Below, piece by piece: positions 9,512 to 17,997 of a DNA stretch of 64,000 nucleotides. Location of the stretch: positions 1-64,000 of the forward strand of contig CAZXBG010000002.1 in the NCBI GenBank assembly GCA_964638865.1, given 5' to 3'. A program made the translations under genes and the position numbers. The stretch comes from UBA7236 sp964638865. Lineage in GTDB: Bacteria; Bacteroidota; Bacteroidia; Chitinophagales; BACL12. Positions within the stretch are counted from its first letter, which is position 1, and each line of letters begins with the position of its first letter. Under the pieces are notes generated by a model that ran no database searches, was not told where the DNA came from, and saw only the letters and a program-made list of their open reading frames with translations.

Positions 9512-9834
9512 AATGCTTTTTTTGGTAAATGCCATTGATTATTATTCATAAGACCTAAATAGTAATTTTTTCTATCCATTTTAACAATAATTTGATACAG
9601 TTATCACATTTTTAAATACAGTTATCATAACAATCCCTATTCAGGAAGCTTTTTAGGTAGCCTTAACCTAAATCTTACTGCCCTCATTGTATTTTTATGG
9701 GGCATTTCACTCTATCCTCATTTGGGTTAGAAATGAAAGTTCTGCTATTTCCATATGCTGTTCATCCAACTGTTATTTCCTCAAGATTAATTTTATAGGG
9801 AAATCACCACACGCAACCTAAAATCATATTAAAT

Positions 9835-9865
9835 GAGACTGTCTCAAAAGGCAGCCTCTTTTTTT
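9835..9865 (+). terminator. Rho-independent terminator
   Basis: GAGACTGTC and GGCAGCCTC pair (one mismatch and one G-U) around tcaaaa, followed by T7 on the plus strand. No plus-strand gene precedes it directly, so it may be a remnant of a lost gene or of a mobile element; sequences of the form gagactgtctcaaa are common at Bacteroidota gene ends. Confidence 0.6.
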
Positions 9866-9978
9866 GTAATTTTTGATTGCAGTCTATTTTAAAAATCAAA
9901 GTCGTGAATCTCTATCACTGCAATATACGTTGTTGCTCCATCCAGAGCCATTAATGTTTGTGTTTATTTTATAACTTC

Positions 9979-10176
9979 CTAGGAATCTGACCAAGGGCCA
10001 TAAATTGTATTACAGGAAGGAGCAGTAAAATCCACTTCTGCAAAAATTACGAGTGCCCTAATAACATTAGTGTTCGGAGTTGTATAACTATTTATAGTGG
10101 ATTTAATTTGGGAGTTTAGGTTTTCTGTTCTTAACAGAAAAAAGATCAAACTCATGAGGACAAAGTGTTTTTTCAT
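9979..10176 (-). pseudogene. Truncated secreted protein fragment
   Basis: 65 aa: signal peptide (MKKHFVLMSLIFFLL...SQ) followed by 'NTNVIRALVIFAEVDF' and an abrupt stop. The phrase is typical of the start of secreted Bacteroidota proteins, possibly M6-like peptidases, which are hundreds of residues long, so this is probably the 5' remnant of a larger gene. Its ATG overlaps the stop codon of the preceding gene as ATGA (10173-10176), indicating former translational coupling. After the stop a further coding-like fragment continues in the same frame. Alternatively it could be a genuine short secreted peptide; I consider a pseudogene more likely. Confidence 0.5.
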
Positions 10177-11059
10177 AGTTTTAAAATTTTTGTGTTTAAA
10201 TTAGTATTATCGTTTGATATGTTTAAAATGTAGAACCCCGGAGGCAGGTCTGAAATATTTATTGTAAAAAATCCGGGATTTATGTTATAAAAAGTTTTAA
10301 CAATATTGCCGGCTAAATTTGAAATAAAAACATTTTGGGAACAACATGAATTAATGTTAATTAAGGAATGAGTTATATTTGGGTTCACTGCAATTGAAGG
10401 TGAATTGGAATTAATGAAACCCCAGCCATGAACATCGCTATAAGGTAATATTTGGAAATCTAAATAATTAAGGAAGAATTCATAAGCATCAGAATTAAAC
10501 CAAATGCTGTCTGTAGCAAAGTCATTCCAAAAATCGAAATCAGGAACATCTGTTATAACTATCGCTCCCTCTAAAGTTGGTGGGCAACCATCAAAATCAT
10601 TAAAACCACAATGAACTAATCCCCACGCGTTGGGTAAAGGAAAATTATCACTAAATGGCAGGTCATTTGAGTAAAAAAGATTATTATCCCAGGTAATTTT
10701 TAAGGGTAAACGGGCATTTAAGAATGAAATTATATTAGGTGTGGTAATAGTCTTAAAGACAACGACTTTAAGGGCTTTATCTATGTTCAAGAAACTCCAG
10801 TGAACATTGAAAGTATCAATGTTTATTGTTTGAAAATCTTCCCCGNNNNNNNNNNNNNNNNNNNNNNNNNNNNNNNNNNNNNNNNNNNNNNNNNNNNNNN
10901 NNNNNNNNNNNNNNNNNNNNNNNNNNNNNNNNNNNNNNNNNNNNNCCATAAAGGGAAAACCCAATCAGGTTGCTGCTCGGCGCCTGGTATAGTATAAGTC
11001 TGTGACGAAGAAGAGAGAATTAGGCCTGTCAACAGTAGGATTAGGAATAATGGTTTCAT
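10173..11059 (-). CDS. Secreted T9SS type A cargo protein, interrupted by assembly gap
   Basis: The 5' part (10946-11059) encodes a signal peptide MKPLFLILLLTGLILSSSSQ and 'TYTIPGAEQQPDWVFPLW'. The 3' part (10173-10845) encodes about 223 residues ending in 'FYILNISNDNTNLNTKILKL', a type A T9SS sorting domain. The two parts are separated by exactly 100 Ns and lie on the same strand with no competing start or stop between, so I read them as one gene whose frame is lost in the gap. The middle contains no motif I recognise. The stop overlaps the start of the next ORF by ATGA. Confidence 0.7.
10846..10945. other. Assembly gap (100 N) inside a T9SS cargo gene
   Basis: Exactly 100 Ns, hence a placeholder length. 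The codon phases on either side do not agree over 100 bases, as expected if the true size differs. Confidence 0.95.
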
Positions 11060-11199
11060 CTATTAAAAGTAGAAAAAATATCAGAAAAAATTGCAAATGG
11101 TTCCTTTATATTACAATTCCCCTATTTTCAAACTCCTTTTAAACGTTATTGAATTATCCCGTAAAAGTCAATCAATGGTTTATAATTCGCTTGCATCTG

Positions 11200-11315
11200 C
11201 AGAACCCAGAACTTAGAACCAGTCACAGTCGCAGTATACGGTAGACCAACTCAGAACCTCGAACCCCGAACCCCGAACTCAGAATCAGTCTATCAATTGT
11301 CAATTGTCAATTATC
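11200..11315. repeat. Degenerate heptamer arrays upstream of pruA
   Basis: Two adjoining arrays. At 11251-11288 units such as 'cgaaccc' and 'agaactc' recur every 7 bases, with a related patch at 11200-11220. At 11293-11313 'tcaattg' repeats twice and runs into 'tcaatta', whose end overlaps the promoter box TATCTTTG. Not coding: stops occur in all frames. Confidence 0.7.
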
Positions 11316-11319
11316 TTTG
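11312..11319 (+). promoter_or_regulatory. Candidate -7 box of pruA
   Basis: TATCTTTG matches TAnnTTTG and lies 21 bases upstream of the ATG. The heptamer array tcaattg reaches directly into it. The 14-mer TCAATTATCTTTGC at 11307-11320 is identical to 19118-19131 in front of tRNA-Ala. Confidence 0.5.
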
Positions 11320-11340
11320 CACCTTACTACTAAATAAATT

Positions 11341-12969
11341 ATGTCAAACGCATTTTTTCATGTCCCTAAAGCACTTAATGAACCAGTAAAAAGTTATGCA
11401 CCGGGAACTTCTGAGCGAAAATTATTAAAACAGGCGATTGCTGAACTTAAGGCTATTTCTGCAGATATTCCGATGTTTATTGATGGAAAAGAAGTAAGAA
11501 CCGGAAAAACGGTAACTATTCATCCTCCCCACGAACTTGCGCACACACTTGGCGTTTATCACAAAGGAGACGAAAGTCATGTGAAAATGGCTATTGATGC
11601 GGCTTTGAAAGCAAAATCGCAGTGGGAAAACACACCCTGGGAACAAAGAGCTGCTATCTTTTTAAAAGCTGCAGACCTTTTAACCGGTCCTTATCGCTAT
11701 AAAATGAACGCCGCAACCATGCTGGGGCAGAGCAAAAATTGTTTTCAGGCGGAAATTGATGCCGCTTGCGAGTTGATCGACTTTTGGAGATTTAATGTAG
11801 AGTTTATGACCAGGGTTTATACCGATCAACCTGAAAGTGGCGCCGGAATGTGGAATCGTATGGAACACAGGGCTTTGGAAGGATTTGTATTTGCTTTAAC
11901 ACCCTTTAATTTTACAAGCATAGGAGGCAATTTACCTACAGCTCCAGCTATGATGGGTAATACTGTAGTTTGGAAAACATCTAATACCCAAATTTATTCT
12001 GCCTGGGTCATTATGGAAATTTTACGGGAAGCTGGATTGCCCGATGGCGTATTAAATCTCGTTCATGTGAGTGGAACAGAGGCGGGAAAAGTAATTTTTT
12101 CACATCCCGATTTTGCAGGAATACATTTTACGGGTTCCACCTCGGTTTTCAGAACGATCTGGACAACAATTGGTCAAAATATCGCCCAGTATAAAACATA
12201 TCCTCGCATAGTGGGGGAAACCGGAGGTAAAGATTTCATTATAGCCCATAAAAGTGCCAATGCAAAGGCACTCGCAACCGCTATGAGTCGCGGCGCATTT
12301 GAATTTCAGGGGCAAAAATGTTCCGCAGCCAGCAGAGCATATGTTCCCTCAAACCTTTGGCCTGATGTAAAAAAATATGTTCAGGAAGACCTCGCAAGTA
12401 TGAAAATGGGAGTAATAGAGGTTTTTTCCAATTTCATAAATGCCGTAATTGATGAAAAAGCATTTGATACCATTTCCGGATATATAACTAAGGCAAAAGA
12501 AGATGGTTTAGAGATCGTTGCGGGAGGAAATTTTGATAAGTCAAAAGGATATTTTATTGAACCCACTGTTATTCTTGCAAAGGATGCAAAATACAGAAGC
12601 ATGTGTGAAGAGATTTTTGGCCCGGTTCTCACTGTTTATGTTTACGAGGAAAATAAATGGGAGGAAACACTGGATATCGTTAATACCACTTCGCCATACG
12701 CATTAACAGGTGCAATTTTTTCTCAGGACAGATATGAAATTATTACGGCAACTAATAAATTGCGGCATGCTGCAGGTAATTTTTATATAAATGATAAACC
12801 TACAGGCGCTGTTGTAGGACAACAACCATTTGGCGGGGCACGCGCCTCAGGAACCAATGATAAGGCAGGTTCCATCCTCAATCTTTTACGTTGGGTGTCT
12901 CCTAGATCTATCAAAGAAACCTTTAATCCACCAACTGATTATCGTTACCCGTTTTTAAATGAAGAATAA
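11341..12969 (+). CDS. pruA: 1-pyrroline-5-carboxylate dehydrogenase
   Basis: 542 aa aldehyde dehydrogenase of the P5C dehydrogenase family, oxidising glutamate semialdehyde to glutamate with NAD+, the second step of proline breakdown. The opening 'VPKALNEPVKSYAPGT' is typical of PruA. Catalytic Glu293 lies in 'VGETGGKDF' and Cys327 in 'FQGQKCSAASRAY'; 'TPFNFTSIGGNLP' and 'EIFGPVLTVYVY' are further family marks. The length is normal for a stand-alone, non-PutA-fused enzyme. The matching proline dehydrogenase is about 40 kb away at 52584-53759 on the other strand. A repeat array adjoins its promoter. Confidence 0.95.
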   Translation: MSNAFFHVPKALNEPVKSYAPGTSERKLLKQAIAELKAISADIPMFIDGKEVRTGKTVTIHPPHELAHTLGVYHKGDESHVKMAIDAALKAKSQWENTPWEQRAAIFLKAADLLTGPYRYKMNAATMLGQSKNCFQAEIDAACELIDFWRFNVEFMTRVYTDQPESGAGMWNRMEHRALEGFVFALTPFNFTSIGGNLPTAPAMMGNTVVWKTSNTQIYSAWVIMEILREAGLPDGVLNLVHVSGTEAGKVIFSHPDFAGIHFTGSTSVFRTIWTTIGQNIAQYKTYPRIVGETGGKDFIIAHKSANAKALATAMSRGAFEFQGQKCSAASRAYVPSNLWPDVKKYVQEDLASMKMGVIEVFSNFINAVIDEKAFDTISGYITKAKEDGLEIVAGGNFDKSKGYFIEPTVILAKDAKYRSMCEEIFGPVLTVYVYEENKWEETLDIVNTTSPYALTGAIFSQDRYEIITATNKLRHAAGNFYINDKPTGAVVGQQPFGGARASGTNDKAGSILNLLRWVSPRSIKETFNPPTDYRYPFLNEE

Positions 12970-12974
12970 TTTTC

Positions 12975-12982
12975 TATTTTTG
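12975..12982 (+). promoter_or_regulatory. Candidate -7 box of the T9SS type B cassette
   Basis: TATTTTTG, ending 1 base before the first ATG and 4 bases before the second ATG of the following gene. The second start (12987) fits the 4-5 base leaderless spacing seen at other genes here. Confidence 0.4.
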
Positions 12983-12983
12983 G

Positions 12984-14234
12984 ATGATGATTAATCGATG
13001 TGAGTTGAGATCTGTACTTTTAGTGGTATTGTTTATATCTTTTGCGTTTGTATCGAAGGCCCAGCTTTGGATAACCGGAGATGATTCCTATAATATTATT
13101 GAAGATTATGCAGGTGCAGTATTTGATGTGAAGACCAATGACATTAACCCTACACCGGGATCTGAAATTTATATTTTTATTTCCATTTCACCCGTAAATG
13201 GTTTAGCAACAGTTGATGATGTTAACGATTGGATTGTTTATACCCCAAATGCAAATTATGCAGGAGATGATGTTTTTGAATATACCATTTGTACTGATAC
13301 CGACCCTGATGTATGTGACACTGCATTAGTAAATATTGAAATTGATTCCATAGATGATGCACCTATTGCTATTGATGATTTTGTAAATACATATATCAAT
13401 ACTCCATTTAATATTGAATTATTATTAAATGATATTGATGTAGATGACCAGGGAATAGAATTTGAAATACTTGATGATGCTTTTCCCGGCACTACTACCA
13501 TTTTGCCTTTTTTACCGGCCATCGGAGAATATATTTATTACGAACCTTCCCTGAATTTTGTTGGGGAAGATTCAATAATATACCGGTTATGTAAATTGGG
13601 TTCCGATATTTATTGTGATACCGCAACGGTATATATCAATGTACTTACAACCAATTTTGATAAACCCATTGCTGTAAATGATACCTTTAATATTTTGGTG
13701 GATATAACATCTGAATTTAATGTGTTGTTTAATGATTTTGATGGCGATGGCGATGGATTAACTATTACAGAATTGATCACTGCGGGAATTACCGGTATAG
13801 CTGAAATAAGTGCCTCAAATACAATTAATTATATTTCTGCAGACATAGGGCAAGACGATTTTGCTTATGTTGTTTGTGATGATAATATCCCTTCACTTTG
13901 TGATACTGCATTTGTTCATGTAGTAGTTACTGAAACTGTTATAATTGACAACCTGGTTTTTGTCCCAAATTCATTTTCTCCAAACGGTGATGGTATTAAT
14001 GATTTTTTAGATATTGTTGGCATTGAAAATTATCCTAAATACAATTTAAAAATATACGATAGGTGGAGTAGTTTGATATTTGAAACGAATAACGATATTA
14101 AAATGTGGAATGGAAGATCAAATGTTGAATTTATTTCCACATCCGGCGATGTTCCGGAAGGCACCTATTTTTATGTATTAAGACTTGAAGAAGCACCAGA
14201 TCCATTAACCGGTTTTATAGTTATAAAGAGATGA
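12984..14234 (+). CDS. T9SS type B (gliding-associated, CHU_C) cargo protein with cadherin-like repeats
   Basis: 416 aa. A signal peptide (to 'VSKAQ', about residue 27) is followed by three repeats of roughly 95 residues with 'DxVxTxxxTPFNIELLLNDID' style sequence and terminal 'DxFEYTICTDTDPDVCDTALVNIEI'. These are tandem Ig/cadherin-like domains with acidic, probably calcium-binding, loops. Residues ~328-416 ('FVPNSFSPNGDGINDFLDI ... LTGFIVIKR') are a type B sorting domain, which usually leads to surface anchoring via PorP/SprF-family partners. The next gene is exactly such a partner and overlaps by ATGA (14231-14234). The start may be the second Met (12987), judging by promoter spacing. Confidence 0.88.
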   Translation: MMINRCELRSVLLVVLFISFAFVSKAQLWITGDDSYNIIEDYAGAVFDVKTNDINPTPGSEIYIFISISPVNGLATVDDVNDWIVYTPNANYAGDDVFEYTICTDTDPDVCDTALVNIEIDSIDDAPIAIDDFVNTYINTPFNIELLLNDIDVDDQGIEFEILDDAFPGTTTILPFLPAIGEYIYYEPSLNFVGEDSIIYRLCKLGSDIYCDTATVYINVLTTNFDKPIAVNDTFNILVDITSEFNVLFNDFDGDGDGLTITELITAGITGIAEISASNTINYISADIGQDDFAYVVCDDNIPSLCDTAFVHVVVTETVIIDNLVFVPNSFSPNGDGINDFLDIVGIENYPKYNLKIYDRWSSLIFETNNDIKMWNGRSNVEFISTSGDVPEGTYFYVLRLEEAPDPLTGFIVIKR

Positions 14235-15187
14235 AAAGAAAAACCTTATTGTATTTTTTAATGATTATGAGTTTGCCCGGTTATGTATTTACTCAAAACT
14301 TACCGCTTTACGAACAATATCATTTTAATCAGTTAGTATTTAACCCGGCCTATGCCGGCAGTAAAGGCGCATTTGAAACAAACTTTTTTGTACACAGGCA
14401 AGCTGTAAATATTACAGGTGCGCCTTCTACAGAATCATTTTCAGCTCATCTACCTGTTGCAAACGACAAAGTTGGTTTGGGTATAAAATTTTATCATGAT
14501 AAAGTAGGCGTAACAAACTCTAGTTCCGTTGGATTGGATTACGCATACCGCGCACATTTAAATACAAAACTTGTTGTTGCTGTAGGATTGGAAGCATCCT
14601 TTACCAATTATTCTATAAATTATCAGGAATTAGATGCATTTAATGATGGAGACCCTGCTTTTGATGGAAAAGTGGATAGTTATATAAAACCTAATTTTGG
14701 TGCCGGAGTGTATCTTCACAGTGATCACTTTTATTTTGGCTTCTCTTCACCAACATTATTAACCAGTAATGATGAGTCGGCAACTGCTAGTGATTCCGCG
14801 TATGATGATGCATTTGATCAAACCTCAAATATTTTTGGAACCATTGGTGCCCTCATCGAACTTACAGAAAACTTTTCAGTTAAACCTGATGCGTTATTTA
14901 AAAAGGGAGAAAATATTCCTTCGCAACTGGATATTAACCTCAATTTCATTTTTTACAATTCATTAATGTTGGGGACAGGATATAGAACTAATAACAGTTT
15001 TAATATTGTTGCACAATATATGTTTTCTTCCGACAATATTTTACAAAAACACGATGCAGGGTTAGGATATTCATATACCACCCTCTCAACCGAAGACGTT
15101 GCTTTTTTAAGCCCCACCCATGAAGTATTTCTCGTATATCGTTTTCATAAAAATAATACAAACATTAAAAACCCGAGGTTTTTCTGA
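14231..15187 (+). CDS. PorP/SprF family type IX secretion membrane protein
   Basis: 318 aa. Signal peptide to about 'YVFTQ', then the family hallmark 'YHFNQLVFNPAYAGSKG', followed by an outer-membrane beta-barrel-like sequence with alternating hydrophobic strands and a C-terminal 'HEVFLVYRFHKNN'. Proteins of this family work with type B cargo to place it on the cell surface. The start codon overlaps the stop of the cargo gene (ATGA), so the two are translationally coupled, and an 11 bp gap leads into the PD40 protein. The cargo-PorP pair supports direct functional partnership. Confidence 0.9.
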   Translation: MKRKTLLYFLMIMSLPGYVFTQNLPLYEQYHFNQLVFNPAYAGSKGAFETNFFVHRQAVNITGAPSTESFSAHLPVANDKVGLGIKFYHDKVGVTNSSSVGLDYAYRAHLNTKLVVAVGLEASFTNYSINYQELDAFNDGDPAFDGKVDSYIKPNFGAGVYLHSDHFYFGFSSPTLLTSNDESATASDSAYDDAFDQTSNIFGTIGALIELTENFSVKPDALFKKGENIPSQLDINLNFIFYNSLMLGTGYRTNNSFNIVAQYMFSSDNILQKHDAGLGYSYTTLSTEDVAFLSPTHEVFLVYRFHKNNTNIKNPRFF

Positions 15188-15198
15188 AACAATAACTT

Positions 15199-16746
15199 AT
15201 GTATAAATTAAAAATGGTTTTGGTGTTTCTTAGTTTGGTATCAACACAAATAGTTGTTGCGCAGGACGATTTTATTAAACGTGCTGATAAATTGTATGAT
15301 AATAAGGTATACAGTGAAGCATCGAAAATTTATCTGACCTATCTGCAACAGAGTTATAATTATGATGTAAATTATAAATTGGCAGAGTGTTATAGAAATA
15401 TGAACCAAACCATAGAAGCTGAATTCTGGTATGAAGTGATCGTAAATCAAAACATTGCAGACGAAAATATTATTTACAATTATGCAAATCTTTTAAAAAG
15501 CAATGGGAAATATAAATCAGCTAAAACCTGGTTTTTGAAATATGGCGCTTATGATGATGATGGGTTTTACCTCGCATCAACCTGCGATTGGGCTTTAGCA
15601 AATGAAGGTAAACCGGTTGCGTATCTTCTTGACTCCTTAGGTATTAATTCCTCCGGTTCAGAAATTACTCCAACCTTTTTTAAAAAAGGAATAATTTTTT
15701 CAGGGAGTGGAGGAAAAAAAATTAATGTTAGCACAGGATTACCATATTATGATCTTTATTTCAGTGAAATGAAAAATGATTCGATTTGGTCGGTAACCCG
15801 ATTGAATAATTCGATAAATAGCGATCTGCATGAAGCTTCACCCTGTTATGATCAAATTGACGAAACACTTTATTTTACCAGAAACAACATTAATAAAAAC
15901 AGAACCATTACTTCTAAAGATGATGAGGTAAAACTGCAAATGTTTTATTCGAATTATATTGATAATAAATTTTTGGCACCAATTCCAATGCCTTTTAATT
16001 CAAAAACCTATTCTTTCGGGCATTCAGCACTTTCTCCTGACGGTTCTATTTTAATTTTTTCTTCGGATAAGCCAGGTGGATATGGCGGCACTGATCTTTA
16101 TTTTGCAACCAAAAAGGGGGACGGATGGAGTGCAGTAAAAAATTTGGGACCTGTTATTAATACAAAAGGTGATGAATTATTTCCATACATGGATCCGGAA
16201 GGAAATTTATATTTTACCAGTAACTGGTTGCCTGGTTTTGGTGGAATGGATGTATTCAAATCAAGCAGAGATGGTGACCACTGGTCTGTTCCTGTTAATG
16301 CAGGAAAACCTTTAAACTCCTCTCACGACGACTTTGGTTTTGTTATTAAGAATGGAAGGGGTTATGTAACTTCCAACCGACCGGGTGGACAAGGAAGTGA
16401 TGATATTTATGGTGTAACAGAAGCATTGTCACTCTCAAAAATATATTTATATGATACCAATCTTAAACCTATAACTAAGGCAAGAATTACACTCGTAGAA
16501 AGCCCTAAAGCACAACCCATCTGCGAAACTGATGCAAATGGAATGTGCGATATCTCCGCTTTATCAAATTCAAATATGTCGATCAGAATCTCGAAAGAGG
16601 GTTTTTTGGATAAAGTAATAAATAATCTTGGAAGTTACAGGTCAAGCAATGGAATTTTACCCGTTGAACTGCAACCGCTTTTGGGTAATATTGAAAATAC
16701 TCCCAGCCCCGATTTAGAAAATATCACCCAAACAAATGACAATTAA
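15199..16746 (+). CDS. TPR and PD40 beta-propeller protein (PorE-like, no OmpA domain)
   Basis: 515 aa. After a signal peptide (to 'IVVAQ', ~22) there are TPR-like helices (residues ~25-125), then a PD40 beta-propeller (~150-410) with blades such as 'FGHSALSPDGSILIFSSDKPGG', 'LFPYMDPEGNLYFTSNW' and 'GFVIKNGRGYVTSNRPGG'. A carboxypeptidase-regulatory-like domain follows ('ITKARITLVESPKAQ ... GMCDISAL'). Homologues in this position usually end in an OmpA peptidoglycan-binding domain, which is absent here; the protein ends in a short polar tail. Part of the cassette with the type B cargo and PorP/SprF protein. Confidence 0.82.
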   Translation: MYKLKMVLVFLSLVSTQIVVAQDDFIKRADKLYDNKVYSEASKIYLTYLQQSYNYDVNYKLAECYRNMNQTIEAEFWYEVIVNQNIADENIIYNYANLLKSNGKYKSAKTWFLKYGAYDDDGFYLASTCDWALANEGKPVAYLLDSLGINSSGSEITPTFFKKGIIFSGSGGKKINVSTGLPYYDLYFSEMKNDSIWSVTRLNNSINSDLHEASPCYDQIDETLYFTRNNINKNRTITSKDDEVKLQMFYSNYIDNKFLAPIPMPFNSKTYSFGHSALSPDGSILIFSSDKPGGYGGTDLYFATKKGDGWSAVKNLGPVINTKGDELFPYMDPEGNLYFTSNWLPGFGGMDVFKSSRDGDHWSVPVNAGKPLNSSHDDFGFVIKNGRGYVTSNRPGGQGSDDIYGVTEALSLSKIYLYDTNLKPITKARITLVESPKAQPICETDANGMCDISALSNSNMSIRISKEGFLDKVINNLGSYRSSNGILPVELQPLLGNIENTPSPDLENITQTNDN

Positions 16747-16800
16747 TTTCGATTGATATCGAATAGATGTATATATTTTTTCGTTTAATTGCAGATCTCA

Positions 16801-16808
16801 TATCTTTA
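16801..16808 (+). promoter_or_regulatory. Candidate -7 box of surE
   Basis: TATCTTTA, 10 bases upstream of the surE ATG. Confidence 0.35.
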
Positions 16809-16818
16809 ATTATTTTTA

Positions 16819-17661
16819 ATGTCTGACAACAATAAACCGATTATTTTAGTTACCAACGATGATGGCATTCACGCACCGGGTATTCGCGCTTTAATTGAAG
16901 CCGTAAAACCTTTAGGCCAGGTTGTTGTGGTTGCACCTGATAAACCTCAAAGCGGAATGGGGCATGCAATTACACTTAATGATCCTTTGCGATTAAAAAA
17001 AGTGGATATTTTCGGAGATATTGAAGCGTATTCCTGCAGCGGAACTCCCGTTGATTGTGTTAAACTTGCAAAAGATAAAATACTGCATAAAAAACCGGAA
17101 CTCTGTGTTTCGGGAATTAATCACGGCTCCAATTCTTCTATCAATATTATTTATTCAGGAACAATGAGTGCAGCTGTAGAAGCAAGCATTGAAGGAATTC
17201 CCGCTGTTGGATTTTCTTTGCTCAATTTTGCGCAAGATGCGGATTTTAAAGGAGCTGCAAAATATGCACACTTAATTGCACAACAAGTACTTACTTACGG
17301 TTTGCCAAATGCTACACTTTTAAATGTAAATATTCCAGATTTGACTGTTGCTGATTTAAGAGGAATAAAAATTTGTCGTCAGGCAGTTGCAAAATGGGAA
17401 GAGGAATACGATGAACGTTTTGATCCTATCGGAAGAAAATATTATTGGCTGACAGGAAAATTTGTGAATTATGATAAGGGCGAAGATACTGATGAATGGG
17501 CACTTTCAAACGGATTTGTATCAGTGGTTCCGGTGCAATTTGATCTTACCGCACATCACGCAATCAGCTTTTTTAATAACACTTGGAAATTAGATGCCAT
17601 TTCTGAAAATAATGAAAAAATATTTATTGACACTTCTGATTCCATTCACGATTTAGGATAA
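16819..17661 (+). CDS. surE: 5'/3'-nucleotidase SurE
   Basis: 280 aa. SurE is a metal-dependent nucleoside monophosphatase linked to stationary-phase survival. The metal site residues are all visible: Asp14 and Asp15 in 'VTNDDGIHAPG', Ser45 in 'PDKPQSGMGHA', and Asn101 in 'SGINHGSNSS'. The length is slightly above the E. coli protein, as usual for Bacteroidota. It heads a run surE - small membrane protein - lpxB with gaps of 4 and 14 bp, almost certainly one transcript. Confidence 0.95.
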   Translation: MSDNNKPIILVTNDDGIHAPGIRALIEAVKPLGQVVVVAPDKPQSGMGHAITLNDPLRLKKVDIFGDIEAYSCSGTPVDCVKLAKDKILHKKPELCVSGINHGSNSSINIIYSGTMSAAVEASIEGIPAVGFSLLNFAQDADFKGAAKYAHLIAQQVLTYGLPNATLLNVNIPDLTVADLRGIKICRQAVAKWEEEYDERFDPIGRKYYWLTGKFVNYDKGEDTDEWALSNGFVSVVPVQFDLTAHHAISFFNNTWKLDAISENNEKIFIDTSDSIHDLG

Positions 17662-17665
17662 TTCT

Positions 17666-17983
17666 ATGAGCAAATTACAAGAAGATAATATTTTTGTCGG
17701 CATGTTGGTTTCTGCATTTTTTACGGTTACTATTTTTTATGCATTTTATACTTTGAATAATAATTTGATCGGCAATGTAACCATCAATGCAAAAGCATTT
17801 GGAGGCGTTACCGAAAGATTTATTGCCACACTCGCCGTTTTTTTTAATATCATTCCATTTATTATTTATATTAGAGTAAGAAAGGATAATTGTTTGCGCG
17901 GAGTTGGTATAGTTACTGTTTTATTTGCCATTTTCATGTTGATTTATTATTATGTTTTGGATAATACTAACTTGATTTCTTAA
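17666..17983 (+). CDS. Small three-segment membrane protein between surE and lpxB
   Basis: 105 aa. Three hydrophobic stretches are evident: residues ~11-32, ~52-70 and ~80-98. A short polar N-terminus precedes the first. No named family is recognised. The position between surE and lpxB with 4 and 14 bp gaps indicates co-expression and perhaps a role at the inner membrane, but that is inference only. Confidence 0.7.
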   Translation: MSKLQEDNIFVGMLVSAFFTVTIFYAFYTLNNNLIGNVTINAKAFGGVTERFIATLAVFFNIIPFIIYIRVRKDNCLRGVGIVTVLFAIFMLIYYYVLDNTNLIS

Positions 17984-17997
17984 TTCTATTTGTTGAT

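Larger units (their letters stand above)
9485..9978. other. Intergenic region with a terminator and a degraded gene tail
   Basis: 494 bases with the promoter of the esterase gene on the left and a terminator at 9835-9865. On the minus strand, just after the stop of the 65-aa ORF, the same frame encodes a short 'MALDGATTYIAVIEIHDFDF' run between about 9888 and 9950. It looks like leftover coding sequence. Nothing else is recognisable. Confidence 0.45.
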
